Below are positions 7,470 to 15,651 of a stretch of DNA of 64,000 bases, piece by piece. The stretch is from Firmicutes bacterium UBA5559 (GTDB taxonomy: Bacteria; Bacillota; Clostridia; Peptostreptococcales; Anaerovoracaceae): assembly GCA_002425705.1 (NCBI GenBank), contig DIMT01000026.1:1-64000 (forward strand), read 5' to 3'. The first letter of the stretch is position 1. Each line of letters begins with the position of its first letter. The notes under the pieces were generated by a model. The model was given only the letters and a program-made list of their open reading frames with translations, searched no databases and had not been told where the DNA came from. A program made the position numbers and the translations under genes.

Positions 7470-8204
7470 TTATTTTCTGAGTTCCTCACTGAACTTCTTC
7501 TTAATGCTCTTTTCTCCCCGGGATATGGTCATCTGGGAGACTCCCATTTCCTGAGCGATCTGGGTTTGGGTCTTGTTCTGAATATATCGTTTCTGGAAGA
7601 TATTTTTTTCGCTTTCCGACAACCGTTTCAGGACAATGTCGATGATCTCCCCGTATTCCACGCTGTCGTAACCGCTCTCTTCGATAGCGGCATACCGTTC
7701 CAGGATCGGGTTGTCCCCCGTATCCCCGGATTCGTCAAAAGTCTGGTTGAGGGAATAGGAATTATAAGCCCGGCCCCCCTCCATAGCTTCCAGGATCTCT
7801 TCCTCCGTATTGCCCAGATAGGCAGCGATTTCCGCCACCGTGGGCATTCGCTGGAGTTGGCCGAAGAGATGTTCCTTGGCGGATGGAATTTTGGCACTCA
7901 GCTCCTTCAGGCGACGGGGCACCTTGACGCCCCACTCCTTATCCCGGAAATATCGCTTGATCTCCCCTAAAATCGTGGGGGTGGCAAAGCTGGAGAATTC
8001 GTATCCCTTACCAGGGTCGAAGCGATCCACAGCAGAAACCAGGGCCATGGCTCCGACCTGATATAAATCATCGTAATCCACGCCCTTATTCAGATATTTC
8101 CTTATCAGGATATCCACCATATACAGATACTTTTCAACCAGTTGATTCCGGATCTCAATGTCCTTGGTTTCCGCATACCGGTTAAACAATTCTTGGTTGG
8201 TCAT
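7470..8204 (-). CDS. RNA polymerase sigma factor, SigB/SigF/SigG subfamily
   Basis: An alternative sigma-70 factor of 244 aa. Region 2 shows DYDDLYQVGAMALVSAVDRF and FSSFATPTILGEIKRYFRD. Region 3 has the VKVPRRLKEL block typical of SigB/F/G. Region 4 ends with the helix-turn-helix TQTQIAQEMGVSQMTISR. The start overlaps the stop of the upstream anti-sigma-like gene (ATGA). It is most likely the general stress or a cell-envelope sigma factor; its position behind gyrA recalls the sigB locus of Clostridioides difficile. A sporulation sigma (sigF) is less likely because no spoIIAA-like gene precedes it. Confidence 0.85.
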   Translation of the reverse strand: MTNQELFNRYAETKDIEIRNQLVEKYLYMVDILIRKYLNKGVDYDDLYQVGAMALVSAVDRFDPGKGYEFSSFATPTILGEIKRYFRDKEWGVKVPRRLKELSAKIPSAKEHLFGQLQRMPTVAEIAAYLGNTEEEILEAMEGGRAYNSYSLNQTFDESGDTGDNPILERYAAIEESGYDSVEYGEIIDIVLKRLSESEKNIFQKRYIQNKTQTQIAQEMGVSQMTISRGEKSIKKKFSEELRK

Positions 8205-8602
8205 TTATTCTTCACCATATTGATTGATTTGCAGCCGTCGGTTTTTTCACTGATCTGTATCTCGTCCATCAATGTATCAATGATGAAAATTCCCAGTTCG
8301 CCCTCTCCCGGGCAGTTGGCGCAGGATCGGGTGTTCTTGTAAAGGTCATGGCCTTCCGTGCTGTCGTTCACCATGATCCGAATCTGAGTTTCCCCGATTT
8401 CGCAGACCACATCGTAACGGTTGCTCCATCCTTCATGACCGTGACAGGTGACGAACTTGCAGGCCTCGGAGACAGCCACTTTAATGTCATCGATGGCCTC
8501 TACGTTGAATCCTGCATTGCTGGCCAGGGAAGCGATCGCAATCCTGACCATGCTGACGTAATCCGGTTTTCCAGGGATGGAAAACTTAAAAATATCTCCC
8601 AT
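8201..8602 (-). CDS. RsbW-like anti-sigma factor (GHKL fold, degenerate kinase motifs)
   Basis: A 133-aa protein of the RsbW/SpoIIAB family, predicted to hold the adjacent sigma factor. It keeps the DDIKVAVSEACK (38-49) and EGELGIFIIDTLMDEI (100-115) blocks. The N-box reads SEACKFVTCH: the metal-binding Asn found in RsbW (SEACTNAV) is replaced by Phe50. The G1 box is NDSTEGHD instead of DEGxGFD. There are six cysteines (48, 53, 67, 94, 97, 124), with a CANC pair just before the G-rich lid. I chose the second of two ATG codons because AAAGGAG is then 8 nt away. No rsbV antagonist gene is in the cluster. The ribosome-binding site overlaps the gyrA stop region. Confidence 0.75.
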   Translation of the reverse strand: MGDIFKFSIPGKPDYVSMVRIAIASLASNAGFNVEAIDDIKVAVSEACKFVTCHGHEGWSNRYDVVCEIGETQIRIMVNDSTEGHDLYKNTRSCANCPGEGELGIFIIDTLMDEIQISEKTDGCKSINMVKNK

Positions 8603-8614
8603 TACCATTCTCCT

Positions 8615-11137
8615 TTATTCCGTGTCCAGCTCAATCTGAGCCGGTTCGGAATCTGTTTCACTGTTTTCAGGAACCTGGCAGGGCGGCAGCTGTTCGCTTT
8701 CGTCCTCCACTTCCTTGATGACCTTGGCCAGGGCAATGATATTGCTGTCCTCCTGCACCTTCATGATTCGGACTCCCTGGGTGGCCCTTCCAAGACGGGA
8801 TACTTCACAGGCCCGGATCCGGATGATGATGCCGTCAGAATTAATCAGCAGGATTTCATCGTCCTCGTTGACCACCATGGCGCCTACCAGCTCCCCGGTC
8901 TTTTTGAATTTTGCCTTATCGTAGGTCAGCAGGCCTTTTCCGCCCCGGACCTGAATCTTGTAATCCTCCACGGAAGTTCGCTTGCCATAACCGTTTGTGG
9001 TGACGACCAGCAGTTCCTCGCCCGGTTCAACCAGTGCCATGGAAACCACTTCGTCCCCCTTTTCCAGCTTGATGGCCCGGACGCCGCCGGCGATACGACC
9101 CATGCTTCGTACGTCTTCTTCCGAGAAGCAGATGCATTTGCCATGCTTGGTGACAATGATCACATTGTTGGACCCAGTGGTCTGATTGATGCCGATCAAC
9201 TCATCCCCATCCTTCAGATTGATGGCGATGAGGCCTGTTTTTCGGTTGGTATCGAACTGGGAAAGAGGGGTTTTCTTGATGGTTCCATGTTTGGTTACGG
9301 CAATCAGGAATTTATCCTCTGCGAATTCCCGGATGGGTATCACTGCCGTGATTCGCTCCCGCTGCATCAGGTTCAGGAAGTTAACGGCCGGAGTACCCTT
9401 GGCAGTCCTGCCCCCTTCCGGAATCTCATATGCTTTTATTTTATGTGCCTTTCCTGTATTTGTAAAGAACATTAAGTAGTCGTGGGTGGAGGTCATCAGC
9501 ATATTCCGGACAAAATCGTTGTCCCGGGTCGTCAGACCAGTGATTCCTTTCCCGCCTCTTCGCTGGGTTTTATAAGCCGTCAGGGATATTCGCTTGATGT
9601 AGCCCAGGTGAGTCATGGTAATGGCTACCTGCTCTTCTTCGATCAGATCTTCCTCTTCGATTTCTGTGATGTCCGCCACTATGCGGGTCCTTCGGGGGTC
9701 TGCATATTTTTTCTTGACCTCCAGGAGCTCGTCCCGAATGACGTTCATCAGCATCTTTTCATCCGCCAGCAGTTGATTGTAGTAAGCAATCTGCTTCATC
9801 AGCTCTTCGTATTCGGATTCGATTTTTTCCCTTTCCAATCCTTGTAGCCTTGCCAGTCGCATGTCCAGGATAGCCTGGGCCTGAATGTCGGATAATCCGA
9901 ACCGTTCCATCAAGCGGGCTTTGGCATCGTTGTAGCTGGACCGGATGATCTTGATGATCTCATCGATGTTGTCCAGCGCGATCCGGAGTCCTTCCAGAAT
10001 GTGGGCCCGGGCTTCGGCCTTCTTCAGGTCAAAGATGGTTCTTCGGGTTAGCACGTCCTTCTGATGCTTCAGGTATTCCTCCAGCATCTGATACAGGGTC
10101 AGCAGCTTGGGCTCCCCATTGACCAGGGCGATCATGATCATGCTGAAGCTGTCCTGCATCTGAGTGTGCTTGTAGAGCCGGTTCAGAGTAATCTGGGGAT
10201 TGGCATCCTTTTTCAGTTCGATGACGATACGCATCCCGTTTCGGTTGGATTCGTCCCGGATGTCGGAAATGCCGTCGATTTTTTTATCTTTCACCAGTTC
10301 AGCAATCTTTTCGATCAGTCGGGATTTGTTGACCTGGTAGGGAATCTCCGTTACGATGATCTGCTGCCGTCCTTTGGCAGTTTCTTCGATTTCCGCCTGA
10401 GCCCGGACCACGACCCGGCCCTGACCGGTCCGGTAGGCTTCCTTGGCACTGTTCTTTCCCATAATGGTGGCGCCGGTGGGAAAATCCGGTCCCTTGACGA
10501 TTTTAATCAGGTCGTCGATGGTGCAATTTTCATCTTCAATCATCAGGACTGCTGCATCTACCACCTCTCCCAGATTGTGGGGAGGGATGGATGTAGCCAT
10601 ACCGACGGCGATTCCGTTGGATCCGTTGACCAGCAACGCGGGAAAACGGGCAGGAAGAACGGAGGGCTCCTTTTCATCCCCGTCAAAGTTGGGCACGAAG
10701 TCTACGGTTTCCTTTTCGATGTCCCGAAGCATCTGGAGGGCCAGAGGCGTCATACGGGCTTCCGTATATCGCATGGCGGCGGCTCCGTCTCCGTCTACCG
10801 AACCGAAGTTTCCGTGACCGTCCACCAGGGTGTAGCGGATGGAAAAGTCCTGAGCCATACGAACCATAGCATCATACACGGAGGAATCTCCGTGGGGATG
10901 GTATTTACCCAGTACGTCACCGACGATACGGGCCGATTTCTTGAAGGGTTTATCCGGGGTCAGTCCCAGTTCGCTCATGCCGTAAAGGATACGACGGTGT
11001 ACCGGCTTCAGACCGTCCCGGACATCGGGCAGGGCCCGGCCGACGATGACGCTCATGGCGTAATCGATATAGGAGTTCTTCATTTCATCATGAATTTCCT
11101 GCTGTAATATCTTTGTATCTTCCAGTAATGTTGTCAT
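8615..11137 (-). CDS. gyrA: DNA gyrase subunit A
   Basis: Catalytic breakage-reunion subunit of gyrase, 840 aa, full length. The N-terminal winged helix contains the active tyrosine in AAMRYTEARM (about residue 124). The quinolone-region residues GDVLGKYHPHGDSSVYDAMVRMAQDFS are present. The QRRGGKGITGL box (GyrA-box) in the C-terminal propeller distinguishes gyrase from topoisomerase IV. The tail ends with an acidic stretch. It lies 15 bp after gyrB, and the rsbW-like gene starts 12 nt after its stop, suggesting shared transcription. Confidence 0.98.
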   Translation of the reverse strand: MTTLLEDTKILQQEIHDEMKNSYIDYAMSVIVGRALPDVRDGLKPVHRRILYGMSELGLTPDKPFKKSARIVGDVLGKYHPHGDSSVYDAMVRMAQDFSIRYTLVDGHGNFGSVDGDGAAAMRYTEARMTPLALQMLRDIEKETVDFVPNFDGDEKEPSVLPARFPALLVNGSNGIAVGMATSIPPHNLGEVVDAAVLMIEDENCTIDDLIKIVKGPDFPTGATIMGKNSAKEAYRTGQGRVVVRAQAEIEETAKGRQQIIVTEIPYQVNKSRLIEKIAELVKDKKIDGISDIRDESNRNGMRIVIELKKDANPQITLNRLYKHTQMQDSFSMIMIALVNGEPKLLTLYQMLEEYLKHQKDVLTRRTIFDLKKAEARAHILEGLRIALDNIDEIIKIIRSSYNDAKARLMERFGLSDIQAQAILDMRLARLQGLEREKIESEYEELMKQIAYYNQLLADEKMLMNVIRDELLEVKKKYADPRRTRIVADITEIEEEDLIEEEQVAITMTHLGYIKRISLTAYKTQRRGGKGITGLTTRDNDFVRNMLMTSTHDYLMFFTNTGKAHKIKAYEIPEGGRTAKGTPAVNFLNLMQRERITAVIPIREFAEDKFLIAVTKHGTIKKTPLSQFDTNRKTGLIAINLKDGDELIGINQTTGSNNVIIVTKHGKCICFSEEDVRSMGRIAGGVRAIKLEKGDEVVSMALVEPGEELLVVTTNGYGKRTSVEDYKIQVRGGKGLLTYDKAKFKKTGELVGAMVVNEDDEILLINSDGIIIRIRACEVSRLGRATQGVRIMKVQEDSNIIALAKVIKEVEDESEQLPPCQVPENSETDSEPAQIELDTE

Positions 11138-11152
11138 GCGGAACCCCCCTCT

Positions 11153-13069
11153 CTATATATCCAGATTCTTGACGTATTTAGCATTTTCTTCGATGAACTG
11201 TCTTCGGGGCGGCACCTTGTCTCCCATGAGCATGGTAAAGGTTTCGTCCGCTGCCGTCATATCGTCCAGGGTCACCTGGATCAGGGTCCGATGTTGAAAA
11301 TCCATGGTGGTTTCCCACAGCTGCTGGGCATCCATTTCACCAAGACCTTTGTACCGCTGAATATCCAGTTTTCCTTCTCCCAGTTCGGCCAGCAGCTTAT
11401 CCTGCTCCTTTTCCGTATAGGTGTAATAGGCTTCTTTCCCCTTTTTCACCTGATAAAGGGGAGGCTGAGCAATGTAAACGTAGCCCTTTTCAATCAGCGG
11501 CGTCATATACCGATAGAAGAAGGTCAGCAGCAAGGTCCTGATATGGGCCCCGTCCACGTCCGCGTCGGTCATGATGATGATTTTGTGGTACCGCAGTTTT
11601 TCTTCGTTGAAATCGGAACCGATGTTGCAGCCAAAAGCGGTGATCATATTCTTGATTTCTTCAGAATTGAGGATTTTATCCAATCGGGCCTTTTCTACGT
11701 TGAGGATTTTTCCTCGGAGAGGCAGAATTGCCTGTCTTTGCCGGTCTCGTCCCATTTTAGCAGAGCCCCCCGCAGAATCTCCCTCTACCAGGAAGATTTC
11801 GGATAGAGCCGGATCCTTCTCGGAACAGTCCGCCAGTTTTCCCGGCAGAGCAATGGAGTCCAGGACGCCCTTCCGACGGGTCAGTTCCCGGGCTTTCCTT
11901 GCCGCTTCCCTTGCTCTGGCCGCCCGGAGACATTTGTCTAAAATAATTCTTGCCTGAGCCGGATTTTCCTCTAAGAAAGCCGTCAGATTTTCATTGGTTG
12001 ATGTTTCCACGAATCCCCGGACCTCGCTGTTCCCCAGCTTGGTCTTGGTCTGTCCTTCGAACTGAGGCTGCTCCAGTTTGACGGAAATAATCGCCGTCAG
12101 TCCTTCCCGAACGTCTTCTCCGGTCAGGGGATCATCGTTGTCCTTGATGAACTTGTTCTTTTTGGCGTATTCATTAAACACCCGGGTGAGGGCGGATTTG
12201 AACCCGATCATATGGGTTCCACCCTCGGAAGTGTTGATATTGTTGGCATAGGACAGGATCAGTTCGTTGTACCGATCCGTGTACTGCATGGCGATTTCCA
12301 CTTCCAGGTTGTTTTTGTTTATCTCAAAATAGATGATATCCGGATGGATCACCTCTTTGTTTCGATTCTGATGCTTGACGAACTCTTTGATTCCTCCCTC
12401 GTAATGGAAGACTTCCTGTTTTTTCTGCCCTTCCCGTTCGTCTTTGATGGTGATTTTAATCCCCTTGTTCAGGAAAGCCATTTCCCGCAGACGATGCTCC
12501 AGGGTGGGGTAGTCAAAAACAACTTCTTCAAAGATGTCCGGATCCGGGCAGAAATGGGTCTTGGAACCGGTCTTTCGGGATTCTCCGATTTCCGTCAGCT
12601 GGGACGTGGTCTTTCCCCGGCTGTAGGTCTGCCGGTAAATCTTGCCGTTTCTCTTGATTTCCACTTCCATGGAAGAAGATAGGGCATTGACGACAGAAGC
12701 ACCAACTCCGTGAAGTCCGCCGGAAACCTTATAGCCTCCGCCACCGAATTTTCCGCCGGCATGAAGGACCGTATGAATAACTTCAACCGCTGGTATTTTA
12801 AGCTTGGGATGCAAATCCACCGGCATTCCCCGGCCATCATCTTCCACGGTGATGGAATTATCTCCATGAATGGTGATGCTGATGGAACTGCAGTGACCTG
12901 CCAGGGCTTCATCCACGCTGTTGTCCACTACCTCATAGACCAGATGATGCAGACCCCTGGGTCCCGTGCTGCCGATGTACATCCCCGGCCTTTTCCGGAC
13001 GGCTTCCAATCCTTCCAGGACTTGAATCTGTTCTGCATTATATTGATTTTTATTTACTTGATTGTTCAT
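11153..13069 (-). CDS. gyrB: DNA gyrase subunit B
   Basis: ATPase subunit of gyrase, 638 aa. The GHKL ATPase motif VVDNSVDEALAGHC is near residue 45, and the GGLHGVGASVVNALS loop follows. The TOPRIM domain shows EGDSAGGSAKMGRDRQRQAILPLRGKILNVEKAR and DADVDGAHIRTLLLTF with metal-binding aspartates. I placed the start at the ATG 13069, which has GAGGTGA 10 nt upstream; the open frame upstream runs through the promoter and is not coding. It precedes gyrA. Its own promoter lies in the recF-gyrB gap. Confidence 0.98.
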   Translation of the reverse strand: MNNQVNKNQYNAEQIQVLEGLEAVRKRPGMYIGSTGPRGLHHLVYEVVDNSVDEALAGHCSSISITIHGDNSITVEDDGRGMPVDLHPKLKIPAVEVIHTVLHAGGKFGGGGYKVSGGLHGVGASVVNALSSSMEVEIKRNGKIYRQTYSRGKTTSQLTEIGESRKTGSKTHFCPDPDIFEEVVFDYPTLEHRLREMAFLNKGIKITIKDEREGQKKQEVFHYEGGIKEFVKHQNRNKEVIHPDIIYFEINKNNLEVEIAMQYTDRYNELILSYANNINTSEGGTHMIGFKSALTRVFNEYAKKNKFIKDNDDPLTGEDVREGLTAIISVKLEQPQFEGQTKTKLGNSEVRGFVETSTNENLTAFLEENPAQARIILDKCLRAARAREAARKARELTRRKGVLDSIALPGKLADCSEKDPALSEIFLVEGDSAGGSAKMGRDRQRQAILPLRGKILNVEKARLDKILNSEEIKNMITAFGCNIGSDFNEEKLRYHKIIIMTDADVDGAHIRTLLLTFFYRYMTPLIEKGYVYIAQPPLYQVKKGKEAYYTYTEKEQDKLLAELGEGKLDIQRYKGLGEMDAQQLWETTMDFQHRTLIQVTLDDMTAADETFTMLMGDKVPPRRQFIEENAKYVKNLDI

Positions 13070-13117
13070 GTTATTTTCATCACCTCGTCCAAAAATTTGG
13101 TTTTCACACCAGTATCC

Positions 13118-13146
13118 ATTGTATAATAAAACGGGCTTATTTTCAA
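13118..13146 (-). promoter_or_regulatory. Sigma-A promoter of gyrB-gyrA
   Basis: Minus-strand -35 TTGAAA (13141-13146) and -10 TACAAT (13118-13123) with an exact 17-bp spacer, 49 bp before the gyrB start. The -35 and spacer lie inside the hairpin listed next. Confidence 0.7.
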
Positions 13147-13166
13147 GGAAATAAACCCGTTTTTTG
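13121..13166 (-). terminator. Bidirectional-looking hairpin between recF and gyrB
   Basis: ACGGGTTTATTT pairs with AAATAAGCCCGT (13131-13160, 12 bp with one G-T pair). On the minus strand it is followed by TTTTATTATAC. On the plus strand a T6 run follows at 13161. It looks like a terminator of dnaA-dnaN-recF transcription just before gyrB, and it physically contains the gyrB -35. Confidence 0.65.
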
Positions 13167-13242
13167 AAATAAAATATCAAAATCTGTAAATAGAGCTTTT
13201 TATCGCTTAAATCGAGTGTTTTTGGTGTATAAAAAGGTTTTT

Positions 13243-14352
13243 TTATATAGGTATATATTCTTCCTTTTTTACAGTTCCTTCCAACACCTGATAGATCCTT
13301 TTTTCCGGCAAGCTGCTGCTCAGTTCCGGACTGATTTCCGTCGCAGTGATGAAGATCTGAAGATCCCGGAGAGTCTGGATTAAAAATTTTTGCCGCTGGC
13401 TGTCCAGTTCCGATAGGACATCGTCCAGAAGGAGAATGGGCGATTCCCCTTTTTCTTCTTCAATCAGGCGGATTTCTGCCAGCTTCAGAGAGAGGGCAGC
13501 AGTCCGCTGCTGGCCCTGGGAACCATAATGACGGATGTCCAGATCATTGACCAGGACCTGAAGGTCATCCTTGTGAGGTCCCCGGGTGCTGGTTCCCCGG
13601 AAGATATCCTTGGACCGGTTTTTTTTCAGAATAGCATGGTACATTTCCATCAATTCTTCCTCACCCCCGGACCAGGGAATATCCGAATCATAACGGATTT
13701 CCAGATTTTCCTTTCCTTCGGTGATATTTTCGTGTATGGTGCTGCTGATGCCGCTGAGCTTCTTAATGAATTCCCTTCTTTTTCTGATGATTCTGCAGCC
13801 CCATTTGATCATGGCATCATCCCATATATCCAGCAAGTCCTGCTTAACTTCCTTTTCCTTAAGGAGTGCATTTCGCTGCATCAGGCTTTTTTTGTACTGG
13901 GTGATATCGTCGTAATAGACCGGTTTAAGAAGGGAAAGCTCCCTGTCCACGAATTTTCTTCTTTTTTCCGGTTCATCCTTCACAATTCGAAGATCTTCCG
14001 GAGAAAACACCACCACATAGACGTGATCCAGCATATCAGCCAGCTTCAGTATTTTTCGTCCTTCTTTTTTTATTTCCTTTCCCTCCTGCCGGAGGTTTAT
14101 TTCCATCATGAACTCTTCTTCTTCCTTAACCAGTCCAATTTTTATGCGGGCCTGATCGTTGGTAAATCCAATCAGTTCTCCGTCCCGGGAGGTCCGAAAG
14201 GATTTTCCGAAGGAACTCATATAGATGGCTTCCATCAGATTAGTCTTTCCCTGGGCATTGGGTCCAAGCAAAATATTCACCTTCTCATGAAAATCCATGG
14301 TCAGGTGAATATAATTTCTGAAGTGATCCAGTTCAATGGTTTTTACATACAT
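13243..14352 (-). CDS. recF: DNA replication/repair protein RecF
   Basis: SMC-like ATPase that loads RecA at gaps; 369 aa, full length. It starts MYVKTIELDHFRNY. Walker A is GPNAQGKTNLMEA (about 33-45). The ABC-type signature is in the HYGSQGQQRTAALSLKLAE block, and Walker B is ILLLDDVLSELD. It follows dnaN by 29 bp in the dnaA-dnaN-recF run. The small S4-domain gene often found between dnaN and recF in Firmicutes is absent. Confidence 0.97.
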   Translation of the reverse strand: MYVKTIELDHFRNYIHLTMDFHEKVNILLGPNAQGKTNLMEAIYMSSFGKSFRTSRDGELIGFTNDQARIKIGLVKEEEEFMMEINLRQEGKEIKKEGRKILKLADMLDHVYVVVFSPEDLRIVKDEPEKRRKFVDRELSLLKPVYYDDITQYKKSLMQRNALLKEKEVKQDLLDIWDDAMIKWGCRIIRKRREFIKKLSGISSTIHENITEGKENLEIRYDSDIPWSGGEEELMEMYHAILKKNRSKDIFRGTSTRGPHKDDLQVLVNDLDIRHYGSQGQQRTAALSLKLAEIRLIEEEKGESPILLLDDVLSELDSQRQKFLIQTLRDLQIFITATEISPELSSSLPEKRIYQVLEGTVKKEEYIPI

Positions 14353-14381
14353 ATTGATTCCTGTATTCTGTTAATTCTTCT

Positions 14382-15497
14382 CTAGTTGGTGCCGGTCAGA
14401 CGGACAGGCAGAATCAAATATTCAAAGGAATTTCCTTCCAAAGGTTTGATAAGACAGGGACTGACGCTTGTATTGAGCTCTATCCGTATTTCTTCATCAT
14501 TGACCGCTTTCAGGGCTTCCATCAGATATTTGGAATTGAATCCAATGTCCAGGTCTTCCCCTTCTTTGGAAATCATCAATTCTTCCCGGACATTTCCTTC
14601 TTCTGATCGGGAGGTGATGATCCATTTCTGATCGTTTACCGAGCAGCGAATCAAATTGTTTTTTCCTTCTTTTGCCAAAAGGGATGCTCTTTCCACGCTG
14701 GTCAATAAATCATTTCGGTTGACAATGACGTGTATTTTATGCTCCTTCGGAGTAATATCCCTGTACTTGATGAATTCTCCTTCCAGAAGACGAAGAACCA
14801 CTTTGGTTCCGTCCAGGAAAAGCATGGCTTTTTTCTTGTCTATCATCAGCTCCAGAAAATCTCCATCTTCCGATTCACTGATTATTTTCAGGATTTCTCC
14901 CAGTATTCTGGCAGAAATGACAATTTTTCCTGTTTCTCCACTGGTGATTCTCTCTCTGGCCACTGCCATCCGGAATCCATCCAGGGCTACCATGTTCAGA
15001 GAGTTTTCTTCCAGTTCCAATAATGTACCAACGATGATTCCCTTGGATTCATCGATGCTGGCTGAAAAGATGGTTCTTTTGATCATTTCCCGGAAAATAT
15101 CTTTGTCCAGAACGATTTTCTGATTGCCTTCAACTTCTCCCATGTGAGGAAATTCATCGGGGGGGAGGCCCACAATGGTAAATTCGGAAGAAGAACTGCG
15201 AATCGTTACATGCCCTTCCTCGTTGCTTACGATCGTAAGATTCTCATTAGGCAGTTTCCTTATAATGTCGCTGAAAAGTTTGGAAAGAACCACCACAGAA
15301 CCTTCCTCCGCACTGTGAACACCAATTTTCTTTTCAATCGATAAATCCAGGTCTGAGGCGGACAAGGAAAGAACTCCCTCTTTCGTTACATGGAGCAGGA
15401 TGCCTTTCAGGATCGGAATGGTTGTTCGGGATGAAACAGCCTTGGAGACCGTGTTGATTGCTTTTGACAGTTGTTGCTGGTTGCAGGTAAACTTCAT
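14382..15497 (-). CDS. dnaN: DNA polymerase III beta subunit (sliding clamp)
   Basis: Forms the ring that tethers the replicative polymerase; 371 aa, three repeats of the clamp fold. It starts MKFTCNQQQLSKAINTVSKA. The central ASIDESKGIIVG and the C-terminal YLILPVRLTGTN end (usually M/LPxRL) are typical. AAGGAGATG lies before the ATG. The 154-bp gap to dnaA holds the unwinding half of oriC. Confidence 0.98.
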   Translation of the reverse strand: MKFTCNQQQLSKAINTVSKAVSSRTTIPILKGILLHVTKEGVLSLSASDLDLSIEKKIGVHSAEEGSVVVLSKLFSDIIRKLPNENLTIVSNEEGHVTIRSSSSEFTIVGLPPDEFPHMGEVEGNQKIVLDKDIFREMIKRTIFSASIDESKGIIVGTLLELEENSLNMVALDGFRMAVARERITSGETGKIVISARILGEILKIISESEDGDFLELMIDKKKAMLFLDGTKVVLRLLEGEFIKYRDITPKEHKIHVIVNRNDLLTSVERASLLAKEGKNNLIRCSVNDQKWIITSRSEEGNVREELMISKEGEDLDIGFNSKYLMEALKAVNDEEIRIELNTSVSPCLIKPLEGNSFEYLILPVRLTGTN

Positions 15498-15511
15498 GAG
15501 GCATCTCCTTA

Positions 15512-15622
15512 TTCTTTATATCTTTTTTCAGTAGTAATAGTAGTAGGGGCTGTGAATATGTGTATAACTATTCTGTAACCTTGAAATTCAAAGGATTCAG
15601 CCTGTTGATAAAATGTTGATAA
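15512..15622 (-). other. oriC: oriC, dnaA-dnaN half: DnaA boxes, GC patch, DnaA-trio and AT-rich unwinding element
   Basis: Read on the minus strand (dnaA to dnaN): two TTATCAACA boxes (15614-15622, 15603-15611) spaced 11 bp; TTATACACA (15559-15567) directly joined to ATATTCACA (15551-15559); GCCCC (15546-15550); TACTACTATTACTACT (15530-15545); then an A/T-rich stretch to 15512. This order, boxes then GC patch then repeated TAC/TAT trinucleotides then AT-rich DNA, is the basal unwinding system described at B. subtilis oriC (DnaA-trio). Confidence 0.8.
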
Positions 15623-15651
15623 GTCCGTTTTGTTTTTCCGGCTGCCAGTGG

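Noticed and set aside
7560..7600. Another AATATATCG match inside the sigma-factor gene
   Set aside because: Only 9 bases match and it lies in coding sequence, so it was not counted as a copy of the intergenic motif.
15530..15545. Short TAG/TAC tandem repeats as a microsatellite or CRISPR-like element
   Set aside because: Position between DnaA boxes and AT-rich DNA fits a DnaA-trio; there are no spacers and no cas genes.
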